Shown here: piece by piece, positions 43,619-52,826 of the stretch
Position numbering within the stretch: the stretch's first letter is position 1
How the letters are laid out: each line of letters opens with the position of its first letter
DNA from: Nitrospirales bacterium
Lineage (GTDB): Bacteria; Nitrospirota; Nitrospiria; Nitrospirales; UBA8639
Direction: 5' to 3'
Assembly: GCA_029261355.1 (NCBI GenBank)
Contig: JAJDBM010000067.1
Location: 1 to 58,300 of the forward strand
Length of the DNA stretch: 58,300 nt
The notes under the pieces: model-generated
What the model saw: the letters and a program-made list of their open reading frames with translations, nothing else
What the model was told of the DNA's origin: nothing
The model's database searches: none
Program-made: the position numbers and the translations under genes

Positions 43619-43963
43619 ATGGCCGAAGAACTTGTTGTATTTGTCACCACGGGGTCGGAGAAGGAAGCCAAGGAAATTTCGCATGCACTTGTTCAATCTA
43701 GGCTTGTCGCATGTGTCAATATTATTCCGACGGTACAATCAATTTTTCAGTGGGAAGGTGTTGTAACCGAAGAGCAGGAGAGTCTTCTTGTGATGAAGAC
43801 GACGAGTGAGGCTTTTCGTGAGCTGGAAGCCGCAATCAAGGCTCAACATAGCTATAGTGTTCCTGAAATTATTGCGTTTCCGGTTCAAATGGGGTCCACT
43901 GACTACCTCTCTTGGGTGCGGCAACAGGTTAAACCCACTTTAGTTCAAACGTCTCAAACTTAG
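43619..43963 (+). CDS. cutA: Divalent cation tolerance protein CutA
   Basis: The 114-residue protein has the trimeric CutA1 fold signature: VFVTTGSEKEAKEISHALV, the ACVNIIPTVQSIFQWEG core, and YSVPEIIAFPV near the end. CutA1 binds copper and other divalent ions, though its cell role is debated. A short intergenic gap precedes it and no strong operon partner is visible. Confidence 0.93.
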   Translation: MAEELVVFVTTGSEKEAKEISHALVQSRLVACVNIIPTVQSIFQWEGVVTEEQESLLVMKTTSEAFRELEAAIKAQHSYSVPEIIAFPVQMGSTDYLSWVRQQVKPTLVQTSQT

Positions 43964-44069
43964 GAGATATTGGTTAAGGCTGGACTAGCATTTTTTATGT
44001 TAAAATTGATAGGCTAGGCCCTACTTCATTCTACTGTGAAGATAATTGGTTTTTTGAAAAAGGCGAGAG

Positions 44070-45047
44070 ATGAAAGGTTCTGAAGAAAGCTATTCCATCA
44101 TTGTTTTTCGTGGAGCTCGTGCCAATCCATTACGGCTAAAGCTAAAAAAAACCACTGTTCGCTATTCCGTCATAGCAGCGCTGTGCTTGCTTGTTCTCCA
44201 AAGCGGGATTTTGACGCATTATATCTTTCAGCGAAGTCAATTGTCTGAGTTGGATGGACTGCGAAAGGAATTGGCTACGTCACGTGAGCGCACTAGTGTG
44301 TTTGGAGTTGAAGTGGATGGCATGAAGAAGCGAATGGTGTCTTTAGAGCATTTGAATAGAAAACTCCAAACCATGTTTGGTTTAGAGCCAGACGAGATCG
44401 AAGGTGTTCCAAGTTCTGTGCCGGGTCAAGGTGGCGAAGAGTTTCCTTATGAGGGCGTGTCAGTGGATGCTGAAGAAGTCGTGCCTACTTCCCAGAACGC
44501 CTTCTCTTCTTCGAATGGAAAGGGTGCAACGACACACGAAAAAATTCGTGATATTGAAGTGGGCCTTCAGTGGATTGATGCACAGTCAAAAGTTGAAAAG
44601 AAAATACTCGATACATTGCTCAATACCGCAAACCTTCGAGCTGAACGTTGGGCTTCTACTCCCTCCATTTGGCCAGTAAAAGGTCCAATGACATCTAAGT
44701 TTGGTCCACGTGTGTCTCCATTTACAGGCAAGAAGGCTCTCCATGCAGGCATAGATATTGGTTCGCCTAGAGGAACAAAAGTTCGAGCTCCTTCTGCTGG
44801 CAAAATTGTTATTGCCGCGTATGACGCGCGAATGGGTAAATTTATTCGTATTGACCATGGTTTTGGAATTGAGACAACCTACGGACATCTTTCCAAGATG
44901 AATGTGAAGTATGGACAAAAGGTTAAGCGCGGAGACCTTATCGGTCTTGTTGGGAGCACGGGAAAGTTTTCAACCGGTCCACACTTGCATTATCAAGTTG
45001 CTGTGAACGACCGTGTGGTTGATCCTGTTCAGTATATTCTTGACTAA
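44070..45047 (+). CDS. M23-family metallopeptidase (membrane-anchored LytM-like)
   Basis: The 325-residue protein has one membrane helix (about 31-50), a coiled-coil stretch (50-100), a linker, and a C-terminal M23 domain: HAGIDIGS and GPHLHYQVAV carry the zinc ligands, with the GYGxxxxPF-like fold. It probably cuts peptidoglycan crosslinks or activates amidases. The zinc pattern appears complete, so it is probably an active endopeptidase rather than a dead activator. A terminator pair follows at 45180-45219. Confidence 0.88.
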   Translation: MKGSEESYSIIVFRGARANPLRLKLKKTTVRYSVIAALCLLVLQSGILTHYIFQRSQLSELDGLRKELATSRERTSVFGVEVDGMKKRMVSLEHLNRKLQTMFGLEPDEIEGVPSSVPGQGGEEFPYEGVSVDAEEVVPTSQNAFSSSNGKGATTHEKIRDIEVGLQWIDAQSKVEKKILDTLLNTANLRAERWASTPSIWPVKGPMTSKFGPRVSPFTGKKALHAGIDIGSPRGTKVRAPSAGKIVIAAYDARMGKFIRIDHGFGIETTYGHLSKMNVKYGQKVKRGDLIGLVGSTGKFSTGPHLHYQVAVNDRVVDPVQYILD

Positions 45048-45179
45048 GTCTGAATTTCCCTATCTAGGCTCCATTCAAACTCCTTGCTACTTCCCTCTTC
45101 CGTTAGTGTTATTCGATTCCGCTGCAATTTGATTTACTTTCCACATTTTAGCTACGACATCCTCTATGTGGTGTCCCCA

Positions 45180-45219
45180 AAGGCCTAAAGGTTTTATGCT
45201 CAGCGTAGGCCTTCTTTTT
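45180..45219 (+). terminator. Rho-independent terminator downstream of the M23 peptidase
   Basis: AAGGCCTA (45180-45187) pairs with TAGGCCTT (45206-45213) and is followed by CTTTTT. It is roughly 135 bases after the M23 stop. A similar sequence follows at 45226-45239, giving a tandem arrangement. Confidence 0.7.
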
Positions 45220-45239
45220 CCTCTTGTAGGCCTTCTTTT
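45205..45239 (+). repeat. Tandem direct repeat GTAGGCCTTCTTTT
   Basis: The 14-mer at 45205-45218 recurs at 45226-45239, 21 bases apart. The first copy forms the right arm and T-run of the terminator, so the second may be a duplicated tail. Confidence 0.6.
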
Positions 45240-45342
45240 AGGTTGAACCGTATGTGCTATCACGTTTATTATTTACAATTAAGGAGTTAGTGGAGGGAAG
45301 GGGTTCTTGTTTAAGTCAGAGTCGATGTGTGAGTTGAGCCAC

Positions 45343-45369
45343 TGTCAACTATTTATACAATAATTGACA
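45343..45369 (+). promoter_or_regulatory. Inverted repeat TGTCAA-N15-TTGACA ahead of the oxidoreductase operon
   Basis: TGTCAA (45343-45348) and TTGACA (45364-45369) form a dyad about 150 bases before the beta-subunit ATG. TTGACA also matches a -35 box, but no good -10 is found at 17 bases. It might be an operator; the half-sites are short, so chance is possible. Confidence 0.3.
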
Positions 45370-45512
45370 ATATTTGAAATCCTTTGTTACCTTTCAGTTC
45401 TATATGCGTGAATCTACCTATGCTGAAGGAAGTTAAATGTAATGATAACGACTATCTGTTTTAGAAATTCCCAGGTCTTCAATAAAAAACAAGAAGAAGG
45501 AGGGTGTAAAAT

Positions 45513-46403
45513 ATGAGCCTCAATTATGTAGAGTTTACTCCTGGTTTTGATCGATGGATGCCTAAAGAATATAGAGATATGGTTCACCATGGTCCATTTG
45601 GAAAAAAGACTTCTGTGTCTCAAGTAGGAACTTTCAAGGAAATTCTTGAAGAACATCCAATGTGTGCCGGGTGTGCCATGACGTTGTTCATCCGTTTAGC
45701 CATGATTGCCTTCCCAAACCCAGAAGATACGATTACCGTCGGTACGGCTGGTTGTGGTCGTTTGGCCATATCTCAAGCGGCTATCCCGTTTGTGTATGGA
45801 AACTATGGTGATCAAAATGGTGTGGCGAGTGGATTGACCAGAGGCCTGAAGCTCCGGTTTGGAGATAAGCCAAAAGATGTTGTTGTAATGGCCGGCGATG
45901 GTGGTATGGCTGATATTGGTTTTGCTCAAACTCTTCATTCGTGGTTCCGTAAAGAAAAGTTCACGACGATCATGTTGGACAATGAAGTATATGGCAACAC
46001 AGGTGGTCAGGAAAGCGGAATGACTAACAAGGGGCAAGTGCTGAAGATGGCTCCAGTTGGGAAAAAGTTTGAAAAAATGGATATGTTAGGGATGGCAAAA
46101 GTTGCAGGATGTGCCTATGTCGCAACAGTGGTTCCGAATAATCCACGCCGGGTAGAAAGCGTTATTAAAAAGGCTGTATTAATTGCTAGGGAAGTTGGAC
46201 CAACTTATATCCAGGCATACACCTCTTGTAATATCGAATATGCCATTCCAACAGACAAAGTAATGGAAGATGCAAAAGATGTTGAAAACGACCGGTATAA
46301 ATTTTCAGAGTATCTTTCTGATGATGCCAGGCAGTGCCTAGGTGAACTATATGGGTATAAAGAGTATCTTCCCAAACCTGAAAAGACCTTAGCTAAAAGT
46401 TAA
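45513..46403 (+). CDS. 2-oxoacid:ferredoxin oxidoreductase, beta subunit (TPP-binding)
   Basis: The 296-residue protein binds thiamine diphosphate: GDGGMADIGFAQTLHSW and LDNEVYGNTGGQESGMTN, with the Cys-x2-Cys pair in MCAGCAMTL and later TAGCGR and TSCNIEY cysteines for one [4Fe-4S] cluster. The beta subunit holds the catalytic core that makes or breaks the C-C bond with CO2. Similar five-subunit enzymes in Hydrogenobacter and Nitrospirota work in the reductive TCA cycle on pyruvate or 2-oxoglutarate; the substrate here cannot be decided from sequence. Good ribosome site AAGGAGG. Confidence 0.92.
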   Translation: MSLNYVEFTPGFDRWMPKEYRDMVHHGPFGKKTSVSQVGTFKEILEEHPMCAGCAMTLFIRLAMIAFPNPEDTITVGTAGCGRLAISQAAIPFVYGNYGDQNGVASGLTRGLKLRFGDKPKDVVVMAGDGGMADIGFAQTLHSWFRKEKFTTIMLDNEVYGNTGGQESGMTNKGQVLKMAPVGKKFEKMDMLGMAKVAGCAYVATVVPNNPRRVESVIKKAVLIAREVGPTYIQAYTSCNIEYAIPTDKVMEDAKDVENDRYKFSEYLSDDARQCLGELYGYKEYLPKPEKTLAKS

Positions 46404-46489
46404 TATTTGATAAACGCGTGCTTGTCAATAGTTATAGGAATTCTGTGTTTCTTGGATTAGGTCTAATTAAGGATTAAGGAGGCGATAAG

Positions 46490-47194
46490 ATGCCTATTCG
46501 ATTTAATATTCGCATGGCTGGTGTTGGAGGTCAGGGTGTGGTGACTGCCTCTCATATTTTTAGTACGGCTGTAATCAATGCGGGAGCAGAGAGTACGATT
46601 GTTCCATTTTATGGTTCAGAGAAACGTATGGCACCAGTGGAAAGCTATGTGCGAGTCTCAGATGAACCAATCTATGAAATCGGAGAAATCACATTTCCGC
46701 ATATCATTATGATTTTTCATCCTCAGGTGATTACTCATGGGAAGAGCTATACAAATCCATTCTACTTTGGATTGAAAAAGAATGGTGTAGCCTTAATCAA
46801 TCACGACACCCCAATGAAACTAGAGCCAGATCAAAAAAGAGAGTTAGAAGAGCTTAACGCAAAGATTTATTATATTCCTGCAACCACGTTGTCGTTGGAT
46901 GTGGCGGGAATTGACCTTGCCACCAATATGGCAATGTGTGGTGCTATCGGTGCCATTACTGGATTGACAAATATGGAAGCACTTGAACAAGCGGTGAAAG
47001 ACCGATTCCTTGGAAAAGGATTTGTGGTATCTGGGGGAACCGCTGCTTTAGATAGTGTCGTGGAGCGAAAGTTTAAGAAAAAGTCAGAATTAATTGGTAA
47101 GAATCTCGCAGTTGTAAAAGCTGCATGGGATTATGCGGTTGAACATGGGTGGGACAAACTAGCCAAAGAGGCCAGAGCTACAGCTACAGCATAA
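46490..47194 (+). CDS. 2-oxoacid:ferredoxin oxidoreductase, gamma subunit
   Basis: The 234-residue protein starts with RMAGVGGQGVVTASHIF, the signature of the gamma/CoA-binding-loop subunit of the POR/OFOR family, and has SEKRMAPVESYVRVS. It forms the core with alpha and beta. Ribosome site AAGGAGGCG precedes the ATG. The operon order here is beta-gamma-delta-epsilon-alpha. Confidence 0.9.
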   Translation: MPIRFNIRMAGVGGQGVVTASHIFSTAVINAGAESTIVPFYGSEKRMAPVESYVRVSDEPIYEIGEITFPHIIMIFHPQVITHGKSYTNPFYFGLKKNGVALINHDTPMKLEPDQKRELEELNAKIYYIPATTLSLDVAGIDLATNMAMCGAIGAITGLTNMEALEQAVKDRFLGKGFVVSGGTAALDSVVERKFKKKSELIGKNLAVVKAAWDYAVEHGWDKLAKEARATATA

Positions 47195-47222
47195 ATATTT
47201 AGCTAAGAAATATGAGGACTCA

Positions 47223-47546
47223 ATGTATTTAATTGCCTATATTGATCAAGAAATTTGTGCGGCAACCAGTTGTAAGTTATGTACGCAGTTCTGTCCGGAA
47301 GCCAACACCATCCTTTATAACACTGAGGCTGGGAAAGATAAGGGTATGAAGTATGGGTCTGCATATGTCGCGGTTGACCGATGTAAGGGGTGCGCTCAAT
47401 GTGTGTGGGTATGCGACAATATGGCAAAGCATAACGCGATTAAGATGGAAATGATTGATCAAGTTGGTGACTCGGCCTTAACTGAAAATATTACCTATGC
47501 TGAAAAGAATACAACAGCTAAGTTAGCGAACCCCGTTCGCGGATAA
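47223..47546 (+). CDS. 2-oxoacid:ferredoxin oxidoreductase, ferredoxin-like delta subunit
   Basis: The 107-residue protein carries two [4Fe-4S]-binding groups, the first CAATSCKLCTQFCPEA (Cys12-x5-Cys18-x2-Cys21-x3-Cys25 region) and the second CKGCAQCVWVC, and passes electrons between the catalytic core and external ferredoxin. The spacing in the first group is atypical, with an extra cysteine. It is the third gene of the operon, 28 bases after gamma. Confidence 0.88.
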   Translation: MYLIAYIDQEICAATSCKLCTQFCPEANTILYNTEAGKDKGMKYGSAYVAVDRCKGCAQCVWVCDNMAKHNAIKMEMIDQVGDSALTENITYAEKNTTAKLANPVRG

Positions 47547-47611
47547 AGTATGTTGTTACCGAGATAATGTCCTTTTAATTCAGGAAAAGTTAAAGGTTAT
47601 GGGGTGATCAA

Positions 47612-48373
47612 TTGGAAGTAACTCAAGATACAGAAGAAAGAATTGTAGAGCCGGGCCCAGCAGGGTTTCATCCTCCTTCGGCAGCTGAGTTAGGCGTCCT
47701 TCCTCCTAAATCTGGTTTTGGACTAAGATTTGGGCATGAAGTTCAAGAAGAGTTAGCGATGGAAGAAATGGCAAGGTCAATGCTTACCAGAAAAAATGCT
47801 ACCATTTTTCCTGGACCACTCGTACTTTGGAACTGGAATGATCATGCTGCGGATAAGGCTAAAGCCGTGCTAGAGCTTGCCGCTCAATTACCAGAAGTGA
47901 TGATTATTCCGATGCCAGATTACCGACCGAAATATCCAAAAATTGAACCTGAGGAAATGATTAACCCAAATCATCCGAATCTCACGATTTGGGGAAATAA
48001 GATCGAAGCTTGTATTTTTATTGGTGTCCATTGTCATTATGCAAATCTGACTTTAAAAATGATTCGTGCTGGAACTAATTGCTGGACATCTGCGATTTGT
48101 GCAGAACAAGGCCATGAGGATGCAATGTTCACGGTTCGAGACTCTGATGCCGTAAAAATACGACGCATTGCTCAAGTGTTTAAAAGAGTTCGTGAAGAGA
48201 TGGGTATTCAAGTTCCTGAGAATGGAGAAAATGTACGATTTACAGGTCTACAGTCTCAGGTTCATGGTGGCAAGAGTCATACGAATCCATTAGACATTCC
48301 TTTGGGTGGCCCAGGTGGAGCGAATGCGGAAGCGTTTGGTCATCGGCCAGAAGATATGAAGCGAGAAGGCTAA
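47612..48373 (+). CDS. 2-oxoacid:ferredoxin oxidoreductase, epsilon-type accessory subunit
   Basis: The 253-residue protein starts with TTG (47612), with no ATG near. It resembles the fifth subunit of five-part POR/OFOR enzymes of Hydrogenobacter and Nitrospirota, whose exact role is not known. Residues IIPMPDYRPKYPKIEPEEM and GKSHTNPLDIPLGGPGG form conserved-looking loops; there are few cysteines (three) and no cluster motif. It is encoded between delta and alpha, which supports its place in the complex. Confidence 0.75.
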   Translation: MEVTQDTEERIVEPGPAGFHPPSAAELGVLPPKSGFGLRFGHEVQEELAMEEMARSMLTRKNATIFPGPLVLWNWNDHAADKAKAVLELAAQLPEVMIIPMPDYRPKYPKIEPEEMINPNHPNLTIWGNKIEACIFIGVHCHYANLTLKMIRAGTNCWTSAICAEQGHEDAMFTVRDSDAVKIRRIAQVFKRVREEMGIQVPENGENVRFTGLQSQVHGGKSHTNPLDIPLGGPGGANAEAFGHRPEDMKREG

Positions 48374-48445
48374 GGGAACGTATCCTTGTCTCAACTCAAA
48401 ATGATCATGATTAAGTGCTACAAACTGATATAGAGGGGTGTTGTC

Positions 48446-49792
48446 ATGAGCGATGCATTGGAGTCTGAAGTTAAAACGAATCCGCAAGGCGATCCCATTA
48501 CGGCAGCCCCTGCGCCTCCTTCCGCACAATCAGGGAAAAAAGACCCTCATGCTGAGGCAAAGAGGCAAAAAGTCGTCACGCCAGAATATATGTTTCACGA
48601 AGCTCCAAGAGAGAAAGAGTTTATCACGGGTAGTGAGGCAGCAAAGGAAGCTGTGCGGCGTTCCAATGTAGACCTTTCCATTGCCTATCCTATTACACCT
48701 CAAAGTGAAACCATGCAGCTTATTGGTGTGTTGTACGGTGAAGGGTATGTGAAGGAGTATTATCGAGGAGAAGAAGAATATGGAGTCATGTCTGCTATTG
48801 CTGGTGGTTCAAGGGCAGGTGTGAGGTGTTTTACCGCCACTGCTGGTCCTGGAACTCTTCGGGGACTTGAGCCAATTGCTTCATGGCCTGGACACCGTCT
48901 TCCTGCTGTTTGCATGTTCACATGTCGTGTTGTGAATGCCCCCTTAGCTATCCAGCCTGACAATATTGAAATGGCATATCTTCTCCATTGTGGGATGATT
49001 ATTTTTCACGCTGAAAACCAACAAGATCTATTTGACTATATAATGATGGCGTTTATCATTAGCGAAAAAAATGATGTCACGCTACCTGTTGGCGTCTGTT
49101 GTGATGGATTTTTTGTTACGCATGCTCGTGGATATTGTTCGATGCAAGACAAGGGATTAAAGCTCCCTGAGCGTGAGGCTTGGAGAGGGGCTGTTCCAGT
49201 TCTGGATGCAGAGAATCCTCCAGCTCGATTGTCGCGAGATGCCCCGGTTCAAAAGTCTAACTTCATGGCCTATAACATTCACGCAGTTTGGCAACAAGAA
49301 GTCTGGGCTGCTGTTGAACGTTCGAGGAAGTATATTGATCAATATATGGATGGCTTGATAGAGACTCAGAATGTTGATGAAGCAGACGTCCTACTTATTG
49401 CCTCGGGAAGTGCTGCCGCCCAATGTCGTGAAGCCGTTAGGGAATGTACTGCAAAGGGAATAAAGGCTGGATTGATAAAAATAAAGTCATTGCGGCCATT
49501 TCCAACGAAGGAGCTTCGACAACTGTGTTCCAAGGCGAAGCTAATTGTGGTCCCAGAGTTTAACTATGTCGGTTGGCTTGCCAAAGAAGTCGCCACAGCA
49601 ATTTACGGTTATTCAAACGCAAAGATTGTAGGCGGTCCGCACGTCTACGGTGGAATGTCAATGCCAGTTGAAATGATCGTTGATGAAGTCATCTGTGGAT
49701 TGTCTGGTAAACGTTCCAGTACAGTTCCTTCATCTGCCATTATGGGCCAAGTAGACCCTGATGCGGTCGCACATTTTATGCAAAATATTTAG
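48446..49792 (+). CDS. 2-oxoacid:ferredoxin oxidoreductase, alpha subunit
   Basis: The 448-residue protein has an N-terminal acidic/Pro-rich tail (about 1-50), then the alpha domain I with AYPITPQSETMQLIGVL and FTATAGPGTLRGLEPIAS, the pyrophosphate-helix partner segment, and the C-terminal domain II (VLLIASGSAAAQCREAV). It binds substrate with beta. Last gene of the operon, closed by the terminator at 49843-49875. The operon has no ATP-dependent or CoA-ligase gene attached, so it is an oxidoreductase module only. Confidence 0.92.
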   Translation: MSDALESEVKTNPQGDPITAAPAPPSAQSGKKDPHAEAKRQKVVTPEYMFHEAPREKEFITGSEAAKEAVRRSNVDLSIAYPITPQSETMQLIGVLYGEGYVKEYYRGEEEYGVMSAIAGGSRAGVRCFTATAGPGTLRGLEPIASWPGHRLPAVCMFTCRVVNAPLAIQPDNIEMAYLLHCGMIIFHAENQQDLFDYIMMAFIISEKNDVTLPVGVCCDGFFVTHARGYCSMQDKGLKLPEREAWRGAVPVLDAENPPARLSRDAPVQKSNFMAYNIHAVWQQEVWAAVERSRKYIDQYMDGLIETQNVDEADVLLIASGSAAAQCREAVRECTAKGIKAGLIKIKSLRPFPTKELRQLCSKAKLIVVPEFNYVGWLAKEVATAIYGYSNAKIVGGPHVYGGMSMPVEMIVDEVICGLSGKRSSTVPSSAIMGQVDPDAVAHFMQNI

Positions 49793-49842
49793 AACAACAA
49801 TTGTTCTACTGATATAACAACTACTACAGATAAATTCAGAAA

Positions 49843-49875
49843 AACCCGCCTCAATAACCTGAGGCGGGTTTTTTT
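49843..49875 (+). terminator. Rho-independent terminator of the oxidoreductase operon
   Basis: AACCCGCCTCA (49843-49853) pairs with TGAGGCGGGTT (49860-49870) over a 6-base loop and runs into TTTTT. It is 50 bases past the alpha stop and is the strongest terminator in the window. Confidence 0.95.
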
Positions 49876-50626
49876 GTGCATCCTCGAGAAGAGATTGCTA
49901 TATAATTTTCGTATATTGGTTAGGGACTAAGTGTTCTTGCAAAAGAGAACATATTGCTCATTCTAATTAACTAATAACAATGAATTTTCTATGCCGCGGT
50001 TCCAGGCCGTGTCCATTGTTATTTAATTATTGGGTGAACTCTGAGTAGTTACTCCTATTCGATCTCAATGTACTCATTGGCTAAACTCTTATATTCCACA
50101 AACTGGAACGTCTTTACTTTGTAGGAAGGAAGATAGTTTCAGATACATGAGATGTGTCAGGAGACTCTGTTGAATTTAATTGTGCTAATTAGTTCAACTA
50201 TGAAAAATGGTGGTGGTCAATTCACTCTCTTGGCAGATTGCGATATATGAATTCTGTTATAGAGTGAAGTTTCCCGTGGCCTCATAGCTGTTTCTGGTTT
50301 GTAGGAGAAAAATAATTATCAAATTCGTCAATACCCCTCAAACTTTCATACTTTTTCTGAAATAAGGGCCTTAGTTATTGATTTCAGTCATTCCAAAGCA
50401 CTACAAATTATACGTCAATGGGATTCTTCTTTTGCCAGCCGCGTCAAAGTGTCTGAGAAGATTGTGTTTTGGACGGTGAAAAAAAGAACTAAAAACACTG
50501 CCCATAAATGAATATCAACAGTATACTAAGAATATTCGAAACCAAAATACGCCTGCCTTTTTTTATTTAATTCCTGCAGAGAGTTCCGATTATTCAACTC
50601 GGTAGTGAGAGCCGAAAAAAACCTTC
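49876..50626. other. AT-rich intergenic region without a recognised gene
   Basis: About 750 bases separate the operon terminator from the YqaA-like gene. The composition is visibly AT-rich. I see no supported coding frame, tRNA or repeat array. A TATACT at 50522 without a -35 partner might be part of the promoter of the next gene. Confidence 0.4.
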
Positions 50627-51271
50627 ATGTCACCAACTTCTTTGGAGTCACCGTCGCCACGATCAAAATTTCATCCAGGGGTGATCTTTCGTGGCATCTA
50701 CGATTGGGTAATCCATTGGGCCAATACGCCGCATGCGAGAGCGGCTTTATTGCTAATCGCTTTTGCCGAATCTTCATTCTTTCCGCTTCCCCCTGATATC
50801 CTTCTTATTGCGATGGGAGTTGGGGCTCCTTCTCGAGCCTTAGGATTTTCGCTGATTTGTTTGATTGGATCTGTCACAGGTGGAATGTTTGGGTATGTCA
50901 TAGGAATGGGATTGTGGGTAGTAATTTCTGGATGGTTTTATACCTATATTCCGGGCTTTACTCCTGAAGTGTTTCAGAAGGTCTCTGTCTTGTATAGTGA
51001 CAATGCATTTTGGGCGGTCTTTGCTGCAGGGTTTTCGCCTATTCCATATAAAGTGTTCACGATTGCTGCTGGTGCCACACAAATAAATTTTCTTACTTTT
51101 GTTGTTGCTTCAATTCTAAGTCGTGGCCTACGATTTTTCCTAATTGGTGGGTCATTGAAAATGTTTGGCCCATCAGTAAAACAGATTCTCGAGAAATATT
51201 TTGATTTATTTTCCATCCTATTTTTAGTGTTATTAATTGGTGGATTTGTTCTTGTGAAACTCTTGTTATAA
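50627..51271 (+). CDS. YqaA/DedA-family membrane protein
   Basis: The 214-residue protein has about five membrane helices and the family motif ESSFFPLPPDILLIAMG with the SxTGGMFGYVIGMG stretch. DedA-like proteins move lipids or act in membrane homeostasis; YqaA is the small subgroup. Start at 50627 is chosen because the TTG-initiated frame further upstream adds a non-hydrophobic tail of no support. A ribosome site is weak. Confidence 0.82.
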   Translation: MSPTSLESPSPRSKFHPGVIFRGIYDWVIHWANTPHARAALLLIAFAESSFFPLPPDILLIAMGVGAPSRALGFSLICLIGSVTGGMFGYVIGMGLWVVISGWFYTYIPGFTPEVFQKVSVLYSDNAFWAVFAAGFSPIPYKVFTIAAGATQINFLTFVVASILSRGLRFFLIGGSLKMFGPSVKQILEKYFDLFSILFLVLLIGGFVLVKLLL

Positions 51272-51377
51272 TTTATCTCTTGTTCTGTCTCATTGAATGT
51301 CCGGTTCTATTGTTTCATCCACATTCGATTTGGGAGCAGGACAAAAATTAATCCACTAATAATACGTCATTCTTATT

Positions 51378-52826
51378 ATGAATATATTCAATACCTTAAC
51401 CAGAAAAAAAGAATCACTTGAGACACTAGAGAAGAACCATGTACGAATGTATGTGTGTGGAGTTACGGTCTATGATGACTGTCATTTAGGTCATGCACGA
51501 AGTGCCGTGGTCTATGATTTGTTGTATCGGTATTTGGAGTTCAAAGGATATATGGTCACCTATGTTCGGAACTTCACGGATGTCGATGACAAGATCATCA
51601 AAAGAGCTAAGGACAATAATGTCGATTGGACAGAGGTAGTCAAAAAATACATTGATGCGTATTATCGTGATATGAAAAGATTGCACGTCAAGAAGCCTGA
51701 TGTTGAACCTCGGGCTACTGATCATATGTCAGAAATCATCGACATGATAGTGGATTTGATCAAACAAGGCTTTGCGTATCAAGTCGATGGAGATATTTAC
51801 TTTCAAGTGAATGCCTATCAAGCTTACGGACGTCTCTCAGGCCGTAAACAGGAAGAAATGCTTGCGGGTGCGCGTGTCGAGGTGGATGAACGAAAAAAGA
51901 ATCCCATGGATTTTGCCTTGTGGAAGGGGGCCAAATCTGATGAACCAGCTTGGGAGAGTCCTTGGGGGCCAGGGCGACCAGGGTGGCACATAGAATGCTC
52001 TGCTATGTCTATCAAGCACCTTGGGAAGACCTTTGACATCCATGGAGGCGGAAAAGATTTGGTGTTTCCGCACCATGAAAACGAAATTGCGCAATCTTGT
52101 GCCTATACCGGCCAAGAGTTTGCTCGGTATTGGGTCCACAACGGATTTGTGACCATCGACCAAGAAAAAATGTCAAAGTCGTTGGGGAACTTCTTTACGA
52201 TTAATGAAATTTTTGAGAAATCCCCATGGCGGAAAGAAAATGACATTGAGGAAAGAAGAGATGAAACAACGGCAGAGGCTCTCAGGTATTTTCTCCTCTC
52301 CACCCATTACCGAAGTGACCTTAATTTCTCAGACAAAGCCCTTTCTGAGGCCAAATCAGCGTGGGATAATATTGATGGCCTTATCAAAAGACTGGAAGAG
52401 TCTGGCGGAAAAGATCAAAATGAAAATGATCGAGGTCTTGAAGATTTATTAGGGACATTTAAGGAACAATTTGCGCAAGCCATGGATGATGATCTGAATA
52501 CCCCTAAGGCATTAGCAGAGTTCCAACGTTTGCGGGGAGATATTAATAAATTACTCCCAGGCGGATTGTCTGAGCAGTCAAGAAAGATGGCAGTAGAGAG
52601 TTTTCGAAAGCTGGGTTCTGTTCTTGGGTTATTTCAACATATAATAATCTCTGATGACAATCTTCAGGTCGAAGTGAGGGGTTGGGAAGATGAACAAATT
52701 CAAAAGCGACTTGAAGCCAAAAAAAGGAAAGACTTTGCCACGGCCGACAAAATTCGCCAAGACTTGGCGTCCAAAGGCATCACCCTCGAAGACCGGCCAG
52801 ACGGCACCACCCGTTGGAAACGATGA
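51378..52826 (+). CDS. cysS: Cysteinyl-tRNA synthetase
   Basis: The 482-residue class I synthetase has [21 protein letters not shown] with the HIGH-like [12 protein letters not shown] (KMSKS), and zinc-binding cysteine/histidine ligands (Cys27, Cys209-type region with HECSAM...). It is complete. Its last 137 bases overlap the start of rlmB in another frame, so the two proteins share DNA at the end. It is the first of the cysS-rlmB pair. Confidence 0.96.
   Translation: MNIFNTLTRKKESLETLEKNHVRMYVCGVTVYDDCHLGHARSAVVYDLLYRYLEFKGYMVTYVRNFTDVDDKIIKRAKDNNVDWTEVVKKYIDAYYRDMKRLHVKKPDVEPRATDHMSEIIDMIVDLIKQGFAYQVDGDIYFQVNAYQAYGRLSGRKQEEMLAGARVEVDERKKNPMDFALWKGAKSDEPAWESPWGPGRPGWHIECSAMSIKHLGKTFDIHGGGKDLVFPHHENEIAQSCAYTGQEFARYWVHNGFVTIDQEKMSKSLGNFFTINEIFEKSPWRKENDIEERRDETTAEALRYFLLSTHYRSDLNFSDKALSEAKSAWDNIDGLIKRLEESGGKDQNENDRGLEDLLGTFKEQFAQAMDDDLNTPKALAEFQRLRGDINKLLPGGLSEQSRKMAVESFRKLGSVLGLFQHIIISDDNLQVEVRGWEDEQIQKRLEAKKRKDFATADKIRQDLASKGITLEDRPDGTTRWKR

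Larger units (their letters stand above)
45048..45512. other. Intergenic region with a terminator and a leader for the oxidoreductase operon
   Basis: About 465 bases. The first half holds the M23 terminator and a tandem repeat; the second half holds a TGTCAA/TTGACA dyad and the ribosome site of the beta subunit (AAGGAGGGTG). No supported small gene. Confidence 0.5.

Noticed and set aside
45420-45466. A 14-codon leader peptide ahead of the oxidoreductase operon
   Set aside because: Too short, no attenuator-like hairpins, no run of a regulatory amino acid.
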